From positions 1-9,722 of the forward strand of contig CAYJWS010000047.1 of assembly GCA_964373925.1 (NCBI GenBank): a DNA stretch of 9,722 bases, read 5' to 3'. Below the pieces are notes generated by a model. The model searched no databases and was not told the DNA's origin. It saw nothing but the letters and a program-made list of their open reading frames with translations. Below are positions 5,417-9,722 of this stretch, one piece after another. The position numbers were made by a program, and so were the translations under genes. This DNA is from CAYJWS01 sp964373925 (GTDB lineage Bacteria; Patescibacteriota; Patescibacteriia; Buchananbacterales; GWA2-38-13). Positions within the stretch are counted from its first letter, which is position 1. Every line of letters begins with the position of its first letter.

Positions 5417-5761
5417 TTTGTAATTAACAAAGTTTATATGGGTAGTTGCGCCCTTGTAGCTTCTAGGCAAAACTTGCAATCGCCGGATGGCAATTTCAGG
5501 TATTGTATGCTTAAAAGCTATTGTGGCGCATGTACTTGCTCATGCAGCTTCTCTACTGGACTTTGGCCGTAAAACGCTCTTTGTGGGCTTTACAACCTAG
5601 TATTTTTTTTGTTTTTGTTTTTATCAAGATGTGCAAGCTTACATTCTTGATCGGCCATTAAAGGCCTTGGTGAAGCCAAGTAAAGAAGAAAAAAATTCCC
5701 CTTAATGCTCTTTAGCTATGTTCAAGGAAAACTTTTCTTGTTTTCAAACAACACAATTACT
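5391..5761 (-). ncRNA. Candidate structured noncoding RNA of about 370 bases
   Basis: The unit is bounded by a perfect consensus promoter (5768-5796) and a strong intrinsic terminator (5391-5416), and contains no reading frame of note. In transcript order I see a hairpin GAAAAC/GUUUUC (5745-5727), CUUGG/CCAAG (5680-5666), GGCC/GGCC (5666-5653), and a 10-pair hairpin with one bulged A (5651-5623). An A-rich linker follows (5622-5602). Then comes a domain that may be closed by CUAGGU/GCCUAG (5600-5595 with 5468-5463), enclosing a 7-pair hairpin (5593-5569) and GCAUG/CAUGC (5545-5528). Last are a CUUUGU/ACAAAG hairpin (5432-5416) and the terminator. It lacks the T-loop and tag of tmRNA, the AAAGUCC/ACAGAA core of RNase P RNA, and the tetraloop of SRP RNA. 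I cannot assign a family. A diverged known RNA, such as 6S, is not excluded. Confidence 0.6.
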
Positions 5762-5767
5762 GTAACT

Positions 5768-5796
5768 ATTATAACATCTGCCAAAATCCTTGTCAA
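5768..5796 (-). promoter_or_regulatory. Perfect consensus sigma-70 promoter of the noncoding RNA
   Basis: The minus strand shows TTGACA (5796-5791), a 17-base spacer and TATAAT (5773-5768): 12 of 12 consensus positions at the ideal spacing. It is the strongest promoter in the window. Transcription should start near 5761. Confidence 0.9.
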
Positions 5797-5904
5797 CTCT
5801 AGAAATATAAAACATCAATTTTTTATTTAATTCTAGCTATTTTAACAATAAAATATTGAGTCATTTTTGTAGTCAATGATTCTTATCACTTATCCACATA
5901 TCAT

Positions 5905-7332
5905 TCACAGCATACATCCAATAATCCCATTTGCTCTTCCCGCTATATATAAAGACTGAAAGTCTAATAGAGGCTCGATAAATTCAAAAGTATTAGGATC
6001 AATAAAATATTTTGTAAAAAAATTTTTATCAGCATTCTTGCCAAATATAATAAAATGCCGCGATTTATACGAATCACAATCAACATATTCTTCAAAACGT
6101 TCTTTCTTATAAAGAGGCGCTTGCGAGATATGTAATTGTAAGTATGAGGGGTTATTTGAGAGTACAACTATATTCTTATCAAAATAATAATATATGAATT
6201 GCTGGGGATCCCCAAATGAAAGAATCTTATTTTTTGCGTCTTTATATTCTATATGTACTGTATTTTTGTCCGCAATTTCTTCATATACAAGAGAGTTGTC
6301 CGGCAAAATTTTCTCTTTTTTAAGCGGAAAAATAAATGAAAGGCCGGATTGTAACTTTTCTAGGAGTTCATCCTCGTCATTTGTTTGCGCGAGAAATGCC
6401 ACTACATATTCAAATTCATGAGAAGAAAAATCATCGGCCTTCCTTATAGCGATATCAAGCGTTGGGCCTAATAATGGAAAAAGGGTTGTCCGCGCATATT
6501 CCCTTGAATTCATATTATAAAAAAGTAATGTTTGCGCGTACTCCCAAAAAATCTCTTTTTTCAATCCGTGTACAAAGATATCGTCCGAGACATCTTCATG
6601 GATATACCGCTTTTGTGACTCGAAAAATTCATCTTCAATCATCGCGTTTTTTCCTTGCACCCGTGCTTGAAAAACCCAATTGCCTCTTTTATTTTTCAAT
6701 ACGATAGTGGTGTATTTCACCTGATCTAAAAACTGCGAAGTTAGGCGTGAGATGAAAAACTTTTGAAAATGTTCTGCATTAAGGAATATTTTTATAGGAT
6801 ATCCTCCGGCAAAATCACGAGAAACAAGACTTGTAAGAGTTCCTTTTTTGTTTATTTTTACATATTTGCTTAACTCTGTGCCCGTGGGGGCAATAGCGAA
6901 TATCTTATCTGACACTTCGTATATGTCATATCCGTACAATACATCTTGCATATCGCGTTTTTCAGCGTGAACAAGTAATACTGGCACGTATACGTTATCA
7001 TAAAAAACACTTACAGCAAATTCTCCAAAGTCAAAACGAGATTTAATATCTTTAAATGATATGTTCCATTTCATGAGAGCATCAATGAATGTGAAGAGAG
7101 AATCCGGAAAATCGTTCTTTCCCATGACCCTCTCCAAAACTTTTGGAGGTTGATTGGCTTGTAAAAAAAATATTGCGTCGCGCGAAACAATATCGGAAAG
7201 GTCATGCGAAGTCAAATAGCGTATATATACAGTAAAAAAAATAAAGAATGCGATAGCAACCGCTGATACGCATGAAATTGCTATCCAATGCCATATTGTA
7301 ATATTTCGCAATAACGGAAGCTTCATATACAT
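5905..7332 (-). CDS. Membrane-anchored extracytoplasmic protein, DUF3352-like
   Basis: The product is about 475 residues with a short N-terminal cytoplasmic stretch (MYMKLPLLRN), one membrane helix (about residues 14-37), and a large domain expected outside the membrane. I chose the ATG at 7332; a second ATG at 7326 is equally possible. The frame runs 18 codons further up, but that part is encoded by a GC-rich inverted-repeat element and is unlike the rest. After the anchor comes SRDAIFFLQANQPPKVLERV, then repeated strand-rich segments (FGEFAVSVFYDN, VPVLLVHAEKRD, DKIFAIAPTGTEL), and a second half of similar texture. This recalls DUF3352 proteins, which are predicted exported proteins of unknown function. 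That assignment is by general pattern and is tentative. It follows pnp by 72 bases and may share its transcript. No catalytic motif or conserved cysteine pattern is visible. Confidence 0.7.
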   Translation of the reverse strand: MYMKLPLLRNITIWHWIAISCVSAVAIAFFIFFTVYIRYLTSHDLSDIVSRDAIFFLQANQPPKVLERVMGKNDFPDSLFTFIDALMKWNISFKDIKSRFDFGEFAVSVFYDNVYVPVLLVHAEKRDMQDVLYGYDIYEVSDKIFAIAPTGTELSKYVKINKKGTLTSLVSRDFAGGYPIKIFLNAEHFQKFFISRLTSQFLDQVKYTTIVLKNKRGNWVFQARVQGKNAMIEDEFFESQKRYIHEDVSDDIFVHGLKKEIFWEYAQTLLFYNMNSREYARTTLFPLLGPTLDIAIRKADDFSSHEFEYVVAFLAQTNDEDELLEKLQSGLSFIFPLKKEKILPDNSLVYEEIADKNTVHIEYKDAKNKILSFGDPQQFIYYYFDKNIVVLSNNPSYLQLHISQAPLYKKERFEEYVDCDSYKSRHFIIFGKNADKNFFTKYFIDPNTFEFIEPLLDFQSLYIAGRANGIIGCML

Positions 7333-7336
7333 ATGA

Positions 7337-7383
7337 AGCCCCGCTTGTACGCGACCCGGATGGCCTTGTAACTTGGCGGGGCT
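7337..7383. repeat. GC-rich inverted-repeat element between pnp and the next gene
   Basis: AGCCCCGC (7337-7344) and GCGGGGCT (7376-7383) are perfect 8-base inverted arms around a 31-base GC-rich centre. The element is far richer in GC than its flanks, is bordered by an A run (plus strand, from 7385) and contains two CTTGTA copies. As RNA it would form a stable stem-loop after the pnp stop codon, but no T run follows it on either strand, so it is not a normal terminator. A dispersed intergenic repeat or an mRNA-stabilising stem are both possible. Confidence 0.55.
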
Positions 7384-7404
7384 CAAAAAAAATAATAAAG
7401 AATT

Positions 7405-9651
7405 TTAGCGCCTAAAATGCCTCTTATCCGTGCCCCTGTCGTGCCTTTGCGCGTGATCGCGGGAAGAATTTGGCCTGGAAAAGGAATTATCATCACCTGA
7501 AGAATTGGCCTGACTCAGAGCTTTTATTGATAAGCCGATCTTACCCTGATCGTCTACATGTAAAACTTTCACTGTAACTGTATCGCCAAGTTTTATTACA
7601 TCTTCAACTTTATTTACGCGATAGGGCGCCAATTCGGAAATATGAACCATGCCGTCCCTGTTTTGCGTAAGTTGGACTATCGCGCCAAAATCTAAGATAC
7701 GCACCACTTTGCCACTTATAATCTCGCCCTGTTTAATCTCGCGCGTTATATCATTGATAATATCTAGAGCTTTCTTGCTTGCCTCTTCGCTTACCGCAGA
7801 AATAAAGATCGTTCCATCCTGTTCAATCTCTATTTGAACACCGGTTTTTTCAACAATTTCGTTAATGACCTTGCCGCCGGTGCCGATAACGTCTCGAATC
7901 TTTTTAGGGTCTATTTTTATCGTTGTTATCCTTGGAGCATACTGCGAGAGGTTTTCCCTTGGCTTTGCAATGGTTTTTTCAATAATATCCAAAATTTCAT
8001 TCCTCGCGACTTTTGCCTGCTCAAGAGTTTTTTTACAAATATCTATGGATAATCCCTTGGTCTTTGTATCAAGCTGGATAACGGTTATGCCGTCGCGGGT
8101 GCCTGCTACCTTAAAGTCCATGCCTCCTTCGCCGTCCTCAAGATCCTGCAGGTCTGTTAAAATTTTATAATTACCGTCGCTGTCAGACGCAAGCCCCATG
8201 GCAACTCCGGCAACGGGCTTTCGAATGGGCACTCCCGCGTCCATAAGAGAAAGCGTTGAACCGCACACGGAGGCCATAGATGAAGAGCCGTTGGAAGAAA
8301 GCACTTCCGAAACCACTCGAATAATATATGGAAACGCTTCTTTTAGAGGAAGCATTGGCACTAAAGCGCGCTCAGCCAAAGCCCCATGCCCTATCTCGCG
8401 CCTACCGGTCGCGCGCAAGGGACCTGTCTCTCCCACGCTGTATGAAGGAAAATTATAGTGATGCATATAGCGCTTCTTGCCGTTGGTTTCTATCCCTTCA
8501 AGCATCTGCTCTTCTCCCGGAGCTCCCAGCGTCACAACCGACAAAACCTGCGTCTCGCCTCGCGAAAAAAGCCCTGATCCATGCGTTCTGGGCAAAATTC
8601 CAACATTCGCCGTTAGCTTGCGTATTTCCGTAAGCGTCCTGCCGTCTACTCGGCGTTCGTCTTTGAGGATGGATTTTGAAACTATTTCTTCAATGCACTC
8701 TGACACAAGGCCGTCTGCCTTTTTTCTGCGCTCGCGGCCAACTCCTTCTTTTTCCAAGTATGCCATCAAATCTCCTTGAAGCTTCTTGGTTGCGGAAATT
8801 CTCTCTGTTTTTGTCAAAAGCGGCTTTTCAAACAAAGCGTTGGGTACATGTTTTTCTATCCATGCGTTCGCTTTGGCAGTAACGTCATCTTCGGATATTT
8901 CTTTTGATTCTTCCTCGGAAATATCAAGGGTATTTTGAGGCTGAAATTTCTTTTTGCCTATATCTTTTGTGAGTGTGTTAATAACATCAATAAGTTCTTT
9001 AATATAGGGCTGGCTGAAAACAATGCCTTCAACCACGGTTTGCTCCTCTGCTTCATTGGCGTTCGCCTCTATCATCAAGACTTTATTGTGCGTGCCGGAC
9101 ATAATCATCTCAAGCTTGGACTTCTCTCTTTGGGCAAACGTTGGGTTAATAACCCAATCATAATTCTCGGGATTAGCTTCATCTTGGATATACCCCAGCC
9201 GAACTCCGCCGATAGGTCCAAGCCAAGGTATGTCGGATATGGCAAGCACGCATGATGCAGCGATGAGCCCAACAATATCGGAGTCATTTTCATTATCTAC
9301 CGAAAGTACGGTGAGAATAACCTGTACGTCATAAAAAAAATTATTTGGAAAAAGCGGCCGTATAGACCTGTCAACTACCCTTCCCGTAACAACCGCTTCA
9401 TCCGAGGGCCTTCCCTCCCTTTTAATCCATCGGCTTCCTTTTATTTTTCCCGCGGCATACAGCCTCTCTTCCACGTCAACCATAAGCGGAAAAAAATCAA
9501 CCCCTTCGCGTGGCTGATCAGACATAACCGCGGTCGCGAGCACTACCGTATCGCCCAATCTCACAGTGCAAGAAGCATTGGTTTGGCCCGCGAGAAGGCC
9601 GCTTTCAATAATAAATTTTTTTCCGGCAAAAGTGGACTCAAGAGTCGTTAC
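7405..9651 (-). CDS. pnp: Polynucleotide phosphorylase (PNPase), lacking its first codons
   Basis: PNPase is the trimeric, phosphate-dependent 3'-to-5' exoribonuclease of the bacterial RNA-decay machinery. About 749 codons are present. Reading from 9651 the order is: first RNase PH domain (VTTLESTFAGKKFIIESG, then RLGDTVVLATAV), an all-helical linker domain, the second RNase PH domain with GILPRTHGSGLFSRGE, and the active-site region ILTDLQDLEDGEGGMDFKVAG. After these come a KH domain with the GxxG loop IGTGG, an S1 domain (GKVVRILDFGAIVQL to GLSIKALS), and a short Ser/Arg/His-rich tail. All catalytic motifs look intact. The frame contains no ATG, and the GTG at 9564 would remove conserved residues of the first domain. 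Family alignment suggests only about five residues are missing. They are lost because the sequence changes abruptly near 9652; the frame then meets a stop at 9679-9681. The DUF3352-like gene follows. Confidence 0.95.
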   Translation of the reverse strand, partial: VTTLESTFAGKKFIIESGLLAGQTNASCTVRLGDTVVLATAVMSDQPREGVDFFPLMVDVEERLYAAGKIKGSRWIKREGRPSDEAVVTGRVVDRSIRPLFPNNFFYDVQVILTVLSVDNENDSDIVGLIAASCVLAISDIPWLGPIGGVRLGYIQDEANPENYDWVINPTFAQREKSKLEMIMSGTHNKVLMIEANANEAEEQTVVEGIVFSQPYIKELIDVINTLTKDIGKKKFQPQNTLDISEEESKEISEDDVTAKANAWIEKHVPNALFEKPLLTKTERISATKKLQGDLMAYLEKEGVGRERRKKADGLVSECIEEIVSKSILKDERRVDGRTLTEIRKLTANVGILPRTHGSGLFSRGETQVLSVVTLGAPGEEQMLEGIETNGKKRYMHHYNFPSYSVGETGPLRATGRREIGHGALAERALVPMLPLKEAFPYIIRVVSEVLSSNGSSSMASVCGSTLSLMDAGVPIRKPVAGVAMGLASDSDGNYKILTDLQDLEDGEGGMDFKVAGTRDGITVIQLDTKTKGLSIDICKKTLEQAKVARNEILDIIEKTIAKPRENLSQYAPRITTIKIDPKKIRDVIGTGGKVINEIVEKTGVQIEIEQDGTIFISAVSEEASKKALDIINDITREIKQGEIISGKVVRILDFGAIVQLTQNRDGMVHISELAPYRVNKVEDVIKLGDTVTVKVLHVDDQGKIGLSIKALSQANSSGDDNSFSRPNSSRDHAQRHDRGTDKRHFRR

Positions 9652-9722
9652 GCCACTTCCCGGTGGACTTGCCGCCGATCATGCGGTGCAGCAGCCGATA
9701 GCGCCAGTCCGTGCCCTCGCGG
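9652..9722. other. GC-rich terminal segment, probable chimeric contig end
   Basis: 50 of these 71 bases are G or C, against a clearly AT-rich remainder. The segment replaces the expected pnp start codon and leader. On the minus strand one frame is open from the edge (REGTDWRYRLLHRMIGG and on) and runs into pnp sequence, stopping at 9638-9640. It looks like a piece of coding DNA from another, GC-rich organism, although a true genomic junction cannot be excluded. Confidence 0.6.

Noticed and set aside
5391..5761. Identification of the noncoding RNA as tmRNA, RNase P RNA or SRP RNA
   Set aside because: I found no T-arm with 3' acceptor end or tag frame, no paired GAAAGUCC and ACAGAA core, and no SRP tetraloop domain. 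The AAAGUCC at about 5558-5564 alone is not sufficient.
5391..5761. Identification of the noncoding RNA as the raiA-associated RNA because hpf is nearby
   Set aside because: That RNA is normally directly upstream of raiA. Here two other genes lie between, and I could not match its conserved features by eye.
7337..7383. Terminator of pnp
   Set aside because: The stem is GC-rich, but the loop is 31 bases and no T run follows on the minus strand; the T run lies before the stem instead.
7834..9255. Several plus-strand frames of 70 to 106 codons opposite pnp
   Set aside because: All are antisense shadows of a clearly conserved coding sequence.
1..9722. CRISPR array, tRNA, rRNA, insertion sequence or defence operon
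   Set aside because: No regularly spaced repeats, no tRNA cloverleaf, no rRNA motifs and no transposase or nuclease gene were seen on either strand.

Overview
This 9722-base window reads as a complete contig: it is cut inside a gene at each end. It probably comes from a member of the Candidate Phyla Radiation (Patescibacteria, Parcubacteria-like). This is an inference from moderately AT-rich DNA, compact genes that often lack a Shine-Dalgarno, several very small proteins, a short-form hibernation factor, a TraR/DksA-type zinc-finger protein next to lspA, and comM. No rRNA or marker gene fixes the lineage.

Left part (1-1630). A gene entering from the left edge is represented only by its first codons and an extended -10 promoter. 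Next is the broken 3' end of a hicA toxin gene, whose 5' part is replaced by a mosaic of dispersed-repeat units (about 373-617). Then come a small basic membrane-anchored protein on the minus strand and a divergent, highly basic 155-residue protein of unknown function. The latter has its own promoter, ribosome binding site and terminator.

Middle part (1630-5238), all minus strand, four transcription units: comM (competence-type AAA+ helicase); a 64-residue zinc-ribbon protein with its own terminator; hpf (ribosome hibernation) with a small ferredoxin behind it; and a traR/dksA-like gene followed by lspA (signal peptidase II). The last two are joined by a nine-codon ORF that overlaps both neighbours through TAATG junctions.

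Right part (5239-9722). A 666-base stretch without protein genes holds the most striking object: a perfect consensus sigma-70 promoter (TTGACA, 17 bases, TATAAT) firing leftward into about 370 bases of hairpin-rich noncoding sequence that ends in a strong intrinsic terminator. I read it as an abundant structured RNA that I cannot assign to a known family. Upstream are a secreted or membrane-anchored DUF3352-like protein and pnp (polynucleotide phosphorylase), separated by a small GC-rich inverted-repeat element.

The last ~71 bases are 70% GC, break the pnp frame just before its start codon, and are probably a chimeric assembly end. The conserved genes deal mainly with RNA turnover (pnp), ribosome inactivation (hpf), transcription control (traR/dksA), lipoprotein maturation (lspA) and DNA uptake and recombination (comM).
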